Assembly (NCBI RefSeq): GCF_001678675.1
Contig: NZ_LZRN01000019.1
Location: 1-64,000, forward strand
Reading direction: 5' to 3'
Origin: Gelidibacter algens
GTDB lineage: Bacteria; Bacteroidota; Bacteroidia; Flavobacteriales; Flavobacteriaceae
DNA: 64,000 nt
The notes beneath the pieces were generated by a model, which made no database searches, had not been told where the DNA came from, and saw only the letters and a list, made by a program, of their open reading frames with translations. A program made the position numbers and the translations under genes. Below are positions 37,041-46,069 of this stretch, in pieces (the stretch's first letter is position 1; each line of letters begins with the position of its first letter).

Positions 37041-37670
37041 TCAATACTCCCGATGCATCATCTGCCGTTGGTTATATATACTTTTATCCATTTCAAAAGT
37101 AGTGTTACATATATCGTCAATTGGCATGTCTTGATTTAAAAAATCCGAATACTTGTCCGCTGCAACAATGATGGGTTTTGGATCTTTTAAATGGTAATGG
37201 GAAGAACCATTGGAATGGGTAAGAATACTACAAGACATAAAACCATCCTCTAAAATATTATAAATTCCTGCAAAGCAAAATACATCATGGCTCTTTAATT
37301 GGTTGTGAAATGTCTTCACTTTATGGTTTTCAAATTCGGCAGTAAAAAACCCTGTCGCTACAATCAAACAACGTCTATATGTTAAGGCTTCAAAAAGCCA
37401 TGAGGTTTCTGGGATTAACTCATATTCAATTTCGAGGGTGTTGTGGAAGGACTGAAAACTTTTCCAACTATCTATAAAACCTCTAGGCAGGATGCCCCAT
37501 ATTCCATATTGGATCCGGTCTGGTGCCTGTGCGGTAATGACGCATACCGAAGATTCTTTAAAACCATTTATGATAGAGGTTGGCTCATAGAGATAATCAT
37601 AGTCAAATTTTGAGTTGAGCTGGATTTCTATGTCTTTAAGAGATGCGGTATTTGAGATACGTGACAGCAT
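37041..37670 (-). CDS. Degenerate SRAP (YedK/HMCES-like) protein
   Basis: The sequence follows SOS-response-associated peptidases that crosslink abasic DNA: an opening RISNTASLKDIE, then YGIWGILPRGF, then RRCLIVATGFF and an ILTHS strand. The catalytic residues are not there. SRAP proteins start Met-Cys, and here the family-equivalent start (ATG 37670) gives Met-Leu. The GFYEW glutamate is replaced in GFFTAEF. The frame is open to 37805, which adds 45 basic residues without similarity. It may be an inactive relative or a decaying gene. Confidence 0.6.
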   Translation of the reverse strand: MLSRISNTASLKDIEIQLNSKFDYDYLYEPTSIINGFKESSVCVITAQAPDRIQYGIWGILPRGFIDSWKSFQSFHNTLEIEYELIPETSWLFEALTYRRCLIVATGFFTAEFENHKVKTFHNQLKSHDVFCFAGIYNILEDGFMSCSILTHSNGSSHYHLKDPKPIIVAADKYSDFLNQDMPIDDICNTTFEMDKSIYNQRQMMHREY

Positions 37671-37986
37671 ATTGCGAATTAAACCATTAGTACAAACAAG
37701 TGCTTGCTTTAAAAAAATTATTTTTAACCTTGCACGTCTTAACTTACGATAGAAATATAATAGCGGTTTTAAATCTTTGAGTTCAACAGTGTTTTTGTCT
37801 AACACTGCATGTTGAAGTTTAAACTGATTTTATAACAATAACAATCCAAAAAAACAAACACCTGCAACTATCTCCATTTCAAAAGTGTCTTTCTTATTTT
37901 TTTCGAGTAATTTTTTAAGGAATAAGATACAAGTGTCCTGTGCAAATAGTCTAATTTGAATTTTATAATTTTAAATTAAACTATAA

Positions 37987-38247
37987 ATGAGCAAACAGCA
38001 AGACACACAAGACGATGACAATCATAGTGGCTATAACAAGGATAATTTAGCAGGGAGGTTTAACGATGAGCTTGAAGGACGATGGTCAGCCATTCAACAG
38101 GACTACCGTAAACAATATCCAAACATTACTGAAGAAGACGTGACCTATAGAACAGGTGAATTTGATTTGATGACCGAAAAAATAGCCAAGAGAACAAATA
38201 GAAGTCGGGATCAGATTGCAGATGAAATTAAGAATTGGAAACCCTAA
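37987..38247 (+). CDS. CsbD-like stress protein
   Basis: This is a small acidic protein of 86 residues. The C-terminal 60 residues fit the CsbD pattern: a helix with GRWSAIQQDYRKQYP, then ITEEDV, then a long helix ending IADEIKNW. CsbD proteins are general-stress proteins of unknown mechanism. It lies among other small hydrophilic genes that probably form a stress-induced group. Confidence 0.7.
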   Translation: MSKQQDTQDDDNHSGYNKDNLAGRFNDELEGRWSAIQQDYRKQYPNITEEDVTYRTGEFDLMTEKIAKRTNRSRDQIADEIKNWKP

Positions 38248-38363
38248 GACAAATTGAGTACTACATTTTTAAAAATATACATATACTAAATAAGGCATGG
38301 TAAATTTAAATTAATAGACATGTCATCTTCAATAAACAAATAACAAAGCTAAAACGAACAATC

Positions 38364-38543
38364 ATGACAGACAAAACAGACAAACGCAAAAACAAAGAAT
38401 TTGATCCAGAAAAAAACAAAGAGGTTGAAAATGGACCCTTAAAGTCAAAACATGTAAATCAATATGGCGAGAAGCACGATAAGAAAGACAGAAACATGTC
38501 TAAGCGAGTGGATGGTGAGGAGGATAAAGAAGATAACACCTAA
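38364..38543 (+). CDS. Small hydrophilic hypothetical protein
   Basis: This 59-residue frame (MTDKTDKRKNKEFDPEKN...) is almost wholly charged and has no hydrophobic core, like stress-linked disordered proteins. A proper ATG is preceded by an A-rich stretch. The support is composition and position between two stress-type genes. Function is unknown. Confidence 0.5.
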   Translation: MTDKTDKRKNKEFDPEKNKEVENGPLKSKHVNQYGEKHDKKDRNMSKRVDGEEDKEDNT

Positions 38544-38850
38544 CATAGGTCAGTGTTTTATAATTAAATAACACTACAATTCAATTTCCTGTTATATACG
38601 CAGTTGTCTTTTTGAAGAAAGTTTGTAGGAACTTATTAAGGCGTTGAGAAGCTCAAATTAAAAAATCAGTCCTCAGTGCTTTAGTTGAAATCTTCTGTTG
38701 CAGACTAGTCATCAAAATTTATAATAAAGAGATGCATTGGGGTTAACATATTATCTATTAGAGCCTTATTCAGCTGTTTAGTTTAATTAACTTTATATCG
38801 TTCATGCCTGAGATCAGGTTGGGAGCACAAATTAACTTAAATAGAAAATT
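38544..38850. other. Intergenic region, 307 bases
   Basis: This region is AT-rich with no frame of note. It probably holds the promoter of the membrane protein gene at 38851, but no clear -7/-33 pair is seen. Confidence 0.4.
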
Positions 38851-39494
38851 ATGGCAGAAATAAAAATCGAAAAAAACGTCCTGTTTGGCCTTGGGTCGTC
38901 TTAATCTTAATCGTTTTGGCAATTATAGTGTATTTTATCTACGAAAATCGAGATAACGATGACTATAATGACGACCTAAATGATGGTACTACTACTGAAC
39001 AGATGGACGATTCCATCGACCTACAGTCGGACAGCACTTATGATCCCAACCAAAATTACAGTAGCACTTTTGATGAGTTTTCTGCTTTTGAAGAATCCAT
39101 CTCAGATTCTACACGGATAGCCGTAGATTCATCTTATACCAAAAAGGCGTTTTCAAATTTGGCCAAAGCGGTCGTAGCGAAGGCTGACGAGAGCGCTTTG
39201 CAGAATTCAGAAGCTTTAAATTATTTGAGAGATTATTCAACACTCAGCGCCAACATGTCGAGTACGACACAAGGCATGGAAGCATCTAAGAATTTTAAAA
39301 CTCCCAGTGAGGAGATTGTTACTGTATTAGGAGCTATACAATCTAAAAAGTACCCAGCACTCCAATCACAAGTGTCAGATTTGAAACAAATCGCTGCTAA
39401 GGTTGACGGTTCCAAGAGAATGGATGGGCAACAAGCATTTATGAATTCCTTTTTAAACAAGGCTAAAGATGTATTACAAGCAATGAACAACTAA
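38851..39494 (+). pseudogene. Single-span membrane protein gene, frameshifted near its start
   Basis: From ATG 38851 the frame reads MAEIKIEK and then leaves the coding frame at a run of seven A (38870-38876). With eight A the protein continues KKRPVWPWVVLILIVLAIIVYF, a basic patch and one membrane helix. A long acidic, Ser/Asp-rich region and a helical C-terminus (about 140 residues, ending FMNSFLNKAKDVLQAMNN) follow. The total would be about 214 residues. The body is open and well formed, so a sequencing error in the homopolymer is likely. The PRC-barrel gene follows 12 bases downstream. Confidence 0.7.
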
Positions 39495-39506
39495 AATATA
39501 AAAATC

Positions 39507-40253
39507 ATGACAGAACAGAATAAACACCTCTATTATATTGATGACCTTTCTGATTACAAAATTTCTGATGGCTACCCAGACATTAGAGGATGGGATGTTA
39601 AGGACATCGACAATCGGGTTATTGGTAAAGTGGATAATCTATTGGTCAATAAAGAGGCCGAACGCGTGGTCTATCTTGATGTTGAAGTAGACGAAAGCAT
39701 TATTGACGCCAAATATGATCCCTATGGTAGACCCGCCCAGACTGACATCCGAGAGTTTGTAAATAAGGAAGGTCAAAATCACATTATAATACCTATCGGA
39801 TTGGTTGATTTAAACCAGGATTCCAATTATGTTTACACGGATACGATTAATCACCGCACCTTTGCTGAAACAAAAAGGTACCGAAAAGGTGATACAATTG
39901 ATAGAAGCTATGAAGACCAAGTGTTAGGTTCTTACGGACGTCGACAAACCTCAGATGAAGAGCAAAAAAAATCTAGTGCTTCTGAACATGAACTTCGATT
40001 GAGGGAAATTATACGTGAGGAAATTAGAAAATACCATCATGATTCTAATAAAAACACAACCTATAGTAATTCAGAAGCCTATCATCAATCAGAAGGCGTA
40101 TCAGAAGATGTAGAGGACTCAGAAATTATGACAGATCAAGAAATGGAATTGAGAAGAAGAAGAGACAATGAGGCGTCTTCTAATGACGTTGATTTTTACG
40201 AGCGCAGAGAATTTGATGACAAACATTTTAAAAAGCGCACGCCAGGCTTGTAA
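39507..40253 (+). CDS. PRC-barrel domain protein
   Basis: The N-terminal part (about residues 8-125) is a PRC-barrel: DIRGWDVKDIDNRVIGKVDNLLVN and a strand reading ERVVYLDVEV. The C-terminal half is charged and probably disordered, with helical EHELRLREIIREEIRKY. PRC-barrel proteins of this type occur in stress-induced clusters with CsbD-like and small disordered proteins, as here. It lies 12 bases after the membrane protein gene and ends at a strong terminator. Confidence 0.85.
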   Translation: MTEQNKHLYYIDDLSDYKISDGYPDIRGWDVKDIDNRVIGKVDNLLVNKEAERVVYLDVEVDESIIDAKYDPYGRPAQTDIREFVNKEGQNHIIIPIGLVDLNQDSNYVYTDTINHRTFAETKRYRKGDTIDRSYEDQVLGSYGRRQTSDEEQKKSSASEHELRLREIIREEIRKYHHDSNKNTTYSNSEAYHQSEGVSEDVEDSEIMTDQEMELRRRRDNEASSNDVDFYERREFDDKHFKKRTPGL

Positions 40254-40284
40254 TTTTCAACAGTTAAAATACGTAATGCCTTTG

Positions 40285-40324
40285 AAAAAAGAGAACTTAT
40301 TATTTGTAAGTTCTCTTTTTTTAT
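40285..40324 (+). terminator. Terminator after the PRC-barrel gene
   Basis: A long stem (AAAAGAGAACTTA paired with TAAGTTCTCTTTT) has a 7-base loop and a T-run. Confidence 0.9.
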
Positions 40325-40426
40325 AAAAATTATCATGTCATCAATTGATGTTTCAAACATCGCAAACGGCACTAATTTAAATTTTTTTGAAACTAAATTC
40401 AACGCTGATTTCATAGTGTTCCGTCT

Positions 40427-40957
40427 TTATGGTTTTAGCCGTACGCCTGATAACAACGTTTTATCAAAATTTTCATTACTATCGCTACTGCCTTTGTGCA
40501 AAACAGAGATATCGCCTGTTGACTCCAAGACAACGGCATATACTTGTTCAAAATTCAACACGTTGGCTTCCCGTAGTTTATAAAACAGCTGTTTTTCTTC
40601 AATTCTGGCAGATTTCATATTGTCATATAGGATTGTGCTACCGTCCATGAGCAATAATGGTGCGTTTGAAATTACCTTACTTAAGGTCTTAAATCTTCGT
40701 TGTAAATAAGAAAAAATAAAGGTTAAGAACAGTAGACCTGCAATTGCGACCGAGCCATGAACTACAGATGTGCTTGAGGTAAGAGTAGATGATATGATAC
40801 TGCCTATGGCAATTGTGAAGGCAAAATCATACGCTGTAAATTTTGCAAATGCCCTCAGACCAACCAATCGCGTTAAAACAATAATCAATACAAATAAAAG
40901 AAAACATGCTATTAGGGTTTCAAGTATGGGGTCGCTGTTGTTGTATATCCAATCCAT
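40427..40957 (-). CDS. DUF421 (YetF-like) membrane protein
   Basis: This 176-residue protein has three N-terminal membrane segments (about residues 10-80), including LTRLVGLRAFAKFTAYDFAFTIAIGS, the DUF421 hallmark. A small cytoplasmic domain (about 95-165) has LLMDGSTILYDNM and LREANVLNFEQVYAVVLESTGDISV. Relatives such as YetF and YdfR are linked to spore or stress biology in Bacillus, but the role in Bacteroidota is unknown. Confidence 0.85.
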   Translation of the reverse strand: MDWIYNNSDPILETLIACFLLFVLIIVLTRLVGLRAFAKFTAYDFAFTIAIGSIISSTLTSSTSVVHGSVAIAGLLFLTFIFSYLQRRFKTLSKVISNAPLLLMDGSTILYDNMKSARIEEKQLFYKLREANVLNFEQVYAVVLESTGDISVLHKGSSDSNENFDKTLLSGVRLKP

Positions 40958-41586
40958 ATTTTTTTTTATAAGTTAGTGTGGCCATAATTAGATTTCTACA
41001 TTGTTGACACTATTGTGGCGCGCTTGACTAAAAATACATAAAATCAAATAGTTGTAGTCTTTTAAGCTTGGATATTTAATAAATACTGTGGTAGACAACT
41101 TTTGGTTGTAGGCTTTTAATTAAATATTCCAATTGACAGTTTTAGAGTACTATGTGCGCTAGATTGACGATTTGGAGCTACACATAAAAGATTGGCAATA
41201 TAATAATGAGCGCATTAATGAATTGGGATATAGTGAAAAAGAGCTCCTCTTATACCAAATTCCCACAACAGAAAAGATCTTCATTTCGAAGGCGGAGTTA
41301 TTCAAAATAGTTTAGGCCCGTAATTAAGGCTGTAAAAGTAAACCAGCAAATAGATTTGACAAAAACAAAGAAGTTAAACAATTAGTGAGCTAACCGTGAG
41401 ATGCTCATAATTCTTCGAAGTTTTTAATTAGATCTGGTTTATGGTTTTCATCAATTTTAATTGAACTGAGCTACTTCAATATCACAACCAAAATTTGGCA
41501 CTTCACTTTTGCATGTCTAGTAATAATTTAATCGTTTGTGGAAAACTCAAAAAGACATTTGGTTCTTTAATAATTCCCGTTTAGCT
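40958..41586. other. Intergenic region with a possible gene fragment
   Basis: This stretch of 629 bases has no full gene. A 50-codon frame without a start (41163-41315, e.g. DWQYNNERINELGYSEKELLL) has coding-like composition and may be a decayed remnant. The remainder is AT-rich and featureless to me. Confidence 0.4.
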
Positions 41587-43398
41587 TTAGTAAGATTCAA
41601 CATCCGTATCGTTCAGCGTTTTGAGAAATGCAATGATTGCCTTCTGCTCTGATTCGGTCAAATTAAGCTCGTCGAAAGGTAAAGTTTGATGTTCGAGCTC
41701 AAAACCCATTCCGCCACCGCCACCAAGATTGTAGAAATTGAGCACTTCTTCTAAAGTTTCATAAACACCATTATGCATATAAGGAGCCGTTAAGGCACTG
41801 TTGCGAACCGTAACGGTTTTAAACATCCCTTTGTGCAATGGCGATCCATATTTCCAGTAGAAACCTAAATCATCATCCAAGCTCTTGTTAGTTGCGGTTT
41901 CTGGCACGCCAATGACTTCTTTTTCAGTCTCTCCAAAGAATGGAGGAACCGTTCCGTTAGTAAGTGGAATAAAGTGGCAAGTAGCACAAAGCGCCTTTCC
42001 CATAAATAAATTATAGCCCAACTTTTCTTCATCTGTGTAAGTGTCAACTTCGGCTCTCATATTTTGATCAAATTTGGAATTGAAGCCATTAAGCTCAGAA
42101 ACATACGAGGAAATGGCTTTGATAACATCTGTGTTCCTTGTAGAGATACTTCCAAAAGCGTCTTTAAAAAGTTTGTTGTAAGTTGAATCCTTTAAAATCT
42201 CCGAAGAAAATTCATGAACGTTTGTGTTGAATTCATCTTTGTTGGTAAACACTGAAGATATTTGGTCTAAAATTGTCTCCGAGCGTCCATCCCAAAAAAA
42301 GCTTTGCTGAAAAGCAGAATTGATAAGGGTTGGTGTATTACGACCCAGTGGTTTGCCATTGTTATCACTATTAGCTGCCATGCCATCAGCGTAAGCCTTA
42401 TCTGGATTATGGCAGGTTGCACAGGCCATTAAACCGTTCGCAGATAGATTAGTGTCAAAGAATAGTTTTTTTCCTAGTTCGATTTGTTTGTCGGTCGGGT
42501 TTTTATTCACATTGGGCATAAAGAAATTTGAGTTAAATGCATTTTTTTCAAAAAACGTAGGAGCATCAAAATTGAATGGTTCGGTATCTACGGGTTCCCA
42601 TAAATCAGACGTTTTGCGAATGTCGACCCAATTGCGCATGATCGGGTTGAAATATTCCCGTGTAAATGTATATCTATCAAATGTGTCGAAGTCTGGGTTA
42701 TCCTCAATGAACTTTACGGCTTTTTCAATATGATTCTGAAAATCTGTGTCCAGTTTGGAATTCTTGTCCTTTATAATATATTGGATGCTGTGTTGATAGA
42801 TTTCGTATAAACTTTCAAGGGATATGGCAGTTTCTGAAATGCCCAAATGGCTCACTGGCGTGTCAAAACCGGCAATTGCCAAACTGACGATCCTAAATAG
42901 TTGTTGATGCGTAGCGATGAAAAAACGCTGTGGATTTAGTTCCCTCTTTTCGATATTGCTTTGTAGATTTATCAAAAGCCCTTTCGTGATATAAAGCTCC
43001 TCCTCATAATCTGCTTTACTTGTTTCACCTTCGTAGATGCTTTCCTCTATTTTTTGGAAGCCAACCGGCTTAAGCACCTTGTTATTATCCTCTTTAAAAA
43101 TCGGTAGGGCAGGGCCATTAGCTCTATGTCCTACATCAGGATTGAGGTAGGTAGCATAAGGTTCTGCTTTCTTAAAGGCAATACGAGCTTCCTTAAATAA
43201 GTTTTTGGCGTTTTTTCCATCAAAGCCTTCAACTTTTAAGCTGTCAAGATATTGGATGGATTTGGTAATGTTTTCTAGATAATAATTTTGGGCATAGGTC
43301 CACTCAGAAATAGGAACTAGTTCTTCTTTTTCCTTTTTACAGGAAAGAAATAATGCAAAACTAAATAGGACTAATAGGGGGGAAGAGAAGTGCTTCAT
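41587..43398 (-). CDS. Di-haem cytochrome c peroxidase-family lipoprotein with imelysin-like N-domain
   Basis: The 603-residue protein has a lipoprotein signal (FALFLSCKKEKE, Cys20). Residues about 30-270 are helical and imelysin-like, with GFQKIEE where imelysins have GxHxxE (Gln replaces His). Residues about 295-600 are a MauG/cytochrome c peroxidase fold with two haem c motifs, CATCH at 326-330 and 471-475. The protein would act in the periplasm, reducing peroxide or oxidising a protein substrate. It lies 77 bases downstream of the PhoX-like gene on the same strand, so they are probably one operon. Confidence 0.85.
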   Translation of the reverse strand: MKHFSSPLLVLFSFALFLSCKKEKEELVPISEWTYAQNYYLENITKSIQYLDSLKVEGFDGKNAKNLFKEARIAFKKAEPYATYLNPDVGHRANGPALPIFKEDNNKVLKPVGFQKIEESIYEGETSKADYEEELYITKGLLINLQSNIEKRELNPQRFFIATHQQLFRIVSLAIAGFDTPVSHLGISETAISLESLYEIYQHSIQYIIKDKNSKLDTDFQNHIEKAVKFIEDNPDFDTFDRYTFTREYFNPIMRNWVDIRKTSDLWEPVDTEPFNFDAPTFFEKNAFNSNFFMPNVNKNPTDKQIELGKKLFFDTNLSANGLMACATCHNPDKAYADGMAANSDNNGKPLGRNTPTLINSAFQQSFFWDGRSETILDQISSVFTNKDEFNTNVHEFSSEILKDSTYNKLFKDAFGSISTRNTDVIKAISSYVSELNGFNSKFDQNMRAEVDTYTDEEKLGYNLFMGKALCATCHFIPLTNGTVPPFFGETEKEVIGVPETATNKSLDDDLGFYWKYGSPLHKGMFKTVTVRNSALTAPYMHNGVYETLEEVLNFYNLGGGGGMGFELEHQTLPFDELNLTESEQKAIIAFLKTLNDTDVESY

Positions 43399-43475
43399 AT
43401 CTGTTGGTTTTATCTATAAAAAGAATCTCCATTTATAAAAAATGGAGATGTCTCTATTGAAATTATAATTATTAA

Positions 43476-45068
43476 TTATCTAGGCAATCCTTTTAGTAAG
43501 ACTATTTGCGACGCTTGTTTGTCTTCGCGACCACCTGTATCTCCATTTGAAGCTGGTGTACCTTTTATGAAATTATGACCATCCAATTCGCCGAAGGAAT
43601 CACTTACCCAATAATGAGGCTGTAAAGCCAATATAAAGGTTCCAGGAATTCCTACTTTATCAGAAATATCTATCAATGCACCATATTCGCCTTGATCACC
43701 ATCCATCGGACCTACACTATTATCTTCAGCTAAATCCTGACGCACGATAAACTCCAAAACTTTATTAGGATTTTTTCCATTGATATCAGTTTGATAGATA
43801 TAGGCTGTATGTCCTTTGCTGAAGGAGTTGGGGTCTTCTTGGATATAGATGAAATTTTCAGTCACACAAATGTTATCAGGACTTTGAAGATCGGGTAAGT
43901 TCCCGTCCATATTGTTTGTGTTTGTGTTTCCACTTACGATCTGTTTCACTGTTCCTTGTAATGGATTTTCTGGATCTAATTTGAGGTTATAAACTGTTCC
44001 CCAATCATTATAAGTCCCGGTGCCTGGACCTTTACCAGTAACAGCGAAAAAGATATTACGGCCATTGGCATCGCTTCCTTTTTGATAATCAACATCTTCA
44101 ACACGCATAAATTGAGAGGCATTGATAGCAGTACATGCGGTATCCATTTCACTTTGGGTCATACTGGCTCCATCGACAATTTCTACGAATTCAACAGCGT
44201 AAGTCTGACCAAAATCCAAGCTGCCTTCATTATAAGTTGTACTGGCAGATACATCTTGTAAACCGCCTGCACCATCTGAAATTTGCTTAAAGCGCATCAC
44301 ATAAATTTTACCGTTATTAAAGTCGGCATCACCTTGTGTTGAATAGTACATCGTCACCTGACCTTGTGAACCGCTTGAATCATCATCACCACCAATGATA
44401 AGTGTTTTGCCTGAATAGGCATCTTTTGGAAGTGGCACAGCATTCTCCCAAGAGAACTCTCCTAAAGCATCTAACCCAAAATCGGCATTTGGCGTTGGTG
44501 TGGTGACTCTTGGGTCAATTCCTTTAACATCATAATGAAACCTTTCAGATGCAGACAAAAAGATATCTTTAGAACCTCCATGCACCGCCGCTTCAAACAT
44601 GGTACCTGAACATTGTCTTGAAAAGTCAGAAACACCTGAGTTCAATAAGTAATCTCCAGTAGTTGGTATTAAATTTTTATCTAGAAAAATACGGGACACT
44701 GAATAACTGTCTTCGTTATTCACCACATAAATATAGCCACCTTGATTGTCACTGAGAAATCCAGCACCATCAGCAGATCCGGCCAACTGGAAATTGCCGC
44801 CTATAACATCTGGAGTACTTATTAATGAGTATGCTTTTACAAAATTAAATTGTGGAGACATCGCCACTAACGGAGGCGTGCTTGATTTGTCTGCAAATAT
44901 TGTAGGTTCTGGAACGAAATCTTGACCGTCTTGACCGTCTTGGCCATCAGTTCCATCGACACCATCAATACCATTGATCCCGTCTGTGCCATCTTCACAG
45001 GCATTGAATGTTAAGCCAACTGCTAGAGCAATGAGGGCGCTTAATAAGATTTTTTTAGTAGTTTTCAT
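43476..45068 (-). CDS. PhoX-like (DUF839) lipoprotein with collagen-like linker
   Basis: This is a 530-residue lipoprotein (LTFNACEDG, lipidated Cys24). A Gly-x-Asp/Ile-Asp collagen-like stretch (about residues 25-50, repeats of DGxDGQ type) precedes a beta-propeller-like body. Segments such as MRVEDVDYQKG, DNICVTENFIYIQEDPN and the internal NIFFAVTGKG resemble the PhoX/DUF839 family of Ca-dependent phosphatases. Full catalytic residues cannot be confirmed by eye. Upstream lie hexamer repeats of Pho-box type and a consensus -7 box, which supports a role in phosphate acquisition. Confidence 0.7.
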   Translation of the reverse strand: MKTTKKILLSALIALAVGLTFNACEDGTDGINGIDGVDGTDGQDGQDGQDFVPEPTIFADKSSTPPLVAMSPQFNFVKAYSLISTPDVIGGNFQLAGSADGAGFLSDNQGGYIYVVNNEDSYSVSRIFLDKNLIPTTGDYLLNSGVSDFSRQCSGTMFEAAVHGGSKDIFLSASERFHYDVKGIDPRVTTPTPNADFGLDALGEFSWENAVPLPKDAYSGKTLIIGGDDDSSGSQGQVTMYYSTQGDADFNNGKIYVMRFKQISDGAGGLQDVSASTTYNEGSLDFGQTYAVEFVEIVDGASMTQSEMDTACTAINASQFMRVEDVDYQKGSDANGRNIFFAVTGKGPGTGTYNDWGTVYNLKLDPENPLQGTVKQIVSGNTNTNNMDGNLPDLQSPDNICVTENFIYIQEDPNSFSKGHTAYIYQTDINGKNPNKVLEFIVRQDLAEDNSVGPMDGDQGEYGALIDISDKVGIPGTFILALQPHYWVSDSFGELDGHNFIKGTPASNGDTGGREDKQASQIVLLKGLPR

Positions 45069-45096
45069 GTAAACTTATTTTGGTTTTTAATTGATT

Positions 45097-45104
45097 CAAA
45101 AGTA
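45097..45104 (-). promoter_or_regulatory. -7 box of the PhoX-like operon
   Basis: TACTTTTG on the minus strand is a perfect TAnnTTTG, 28 bases upstream of the start codon. No -33 TTG is well placed, consistent with a need for an activator. Confidence 0.55.
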
Positions 45105-45157
45105 GGTTTAGACTTCAAATAACCTGTTAGGAAATTAAGGTGGTTTGATTACCATAA

Positions 45158-45193
45158 GTTTAAGGTACTGTTAAGGTGTTAACTCAACCTTAA
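45158..45193 (-). promoter_or_regulatory. Pho-box-like direct repeats upstream of the PhoX-like gene
   Basis: On the minus strand the sequence reads TTAAGG-N5-TTAACA-N2-TTAACA-N5-TTAAAC. Within each pair the hexamers start 11 bases apart. The Bacillus PhoP box is TTAACA-like with the same 11-base period, and PhoB boxes also repeat every 11 bases. The block lies about 55-90 bases upstream of the -7 box. Binding by a PhoB/PhoP-type regulator is inferred. Confidence 0.55.
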
Positions 45194-45199
45194 CGAACA

Positions 45200-45527
45200 A
45201 TGGATATAAGGAGATTTTGAGTGTTTTATCAAGTATCAAAGATTTGAAGGTCACTAAATTTTTACAGAAAAATTCAATAAAACCATAGTTCAGCCGGTTA
45301 CTTGGATACAAATCTTCTTTATTCCGACCAAGGGATTAAAGTTTTAGAGTACGCTATTTCTTCTAAATGGCATTAAAATCATTAATGGTTACATAGATGT
45401 TTCAACTGGAAGTGTTTGTTTCATTTGAGCAAAAATTGAAATTATTAAGGATCATCCTTTTAACTAGTAACACCTATTTTTATAACAGATAAAATGTAGA
45501 ATGAATTTTTAACTTTAATAACACATT
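45200..45527. other. Intergenic region between divergent genes
   Basis: This AT-rich spacer separates the PhoX-like operon control region and the gene at 45528. No frame and no further repeats are seen. Confidence 0.4.
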
Positions 45528-45962
45528 ATGAATAAGACAAGCAAATTTTTAGCATTTATGGGTATACTCGCTTCATTAACCACTTATTTGGCTTTCAAGG
45601 TTACTCGTAATACATCTGTAAGGGATGAAAATTCTTCAGGTCCGCCACGGAATCCTAACCACAATTCCTTAAGAAATGAAAAGTCAAATTCATTTGAGAA
45701 CCGCAGGAATGAAGAAAACACCAAAAGTCCATCAGATGACAAGACACAATTGATGTATAAGGATTTAGGTATGACAGAAGATCAAAGCCGACGATTTGAG
45801 AGAGACTACCAGGCTATTATGGGCGATTGGGAAAAGACCAATCCAGGTATTGACATGGATAATCAACAAAAAGAGGATAGTCATGTTGCCGCTTTGAAGG
45901 CAGTACTCAATGAAGCACAATTTGCAATGTACCGTGAAGGCCCGTACAAAAAGCGCTCTTAA
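45528..45962 (+). CDS. Hypothetical protein with N-terminal helix
   Basis: This 144-residue protein has an N-terminal hydrophobic helix (FLAFMGILASLTTYLAFKV) that is a signal anchor or uncleaved signal. A disordered Asn/Arg/Ser-rich linker follows, then a C-terminal helical domain with MTEDQSRRFERDYQAIMGDW. The C-terminal domain matches that of the lipoprotein at 35323 in pattern. Function is unknown. Confidence 0.7.
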   Translation: MNKTSKFLAFMGILASLTTYLAFKVTRNTSVRDENSSGPPRNPNHNSLRNEKSNSFENRRNEENTKSPSDDKTQLMYKDLGMTEDQSRRFERDYQAIMGDWEKTNPGIDMDNQQKEDSHVAALKAVLNEAQFAMYREGPYKKRS

Positions 45963-46069
45963 TTTATGCTTGTGATTTTTAGGACTTGATTTTCATCTTA
46001 AAGACGTGTTTTAACGGATTTAAGAAGAATTTTCAATTGGCTAATATGACGACGCTCGTTTTCTAAACA

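Noticed and set aside
41163-41315. Small gene between the DUF421 and peroxidase genes
   Set aside because: It has coding-like composition but no start codon and no family. It is noted only as a possible fragment in the intergenic entry.
43476-45068. Collagen-like structural protein
   Set aside because: The Gly-x-x repeats cover only about 25 residues after the lipid anchor. The body resembles PhoX/DUF839, so the repeats are a linker.
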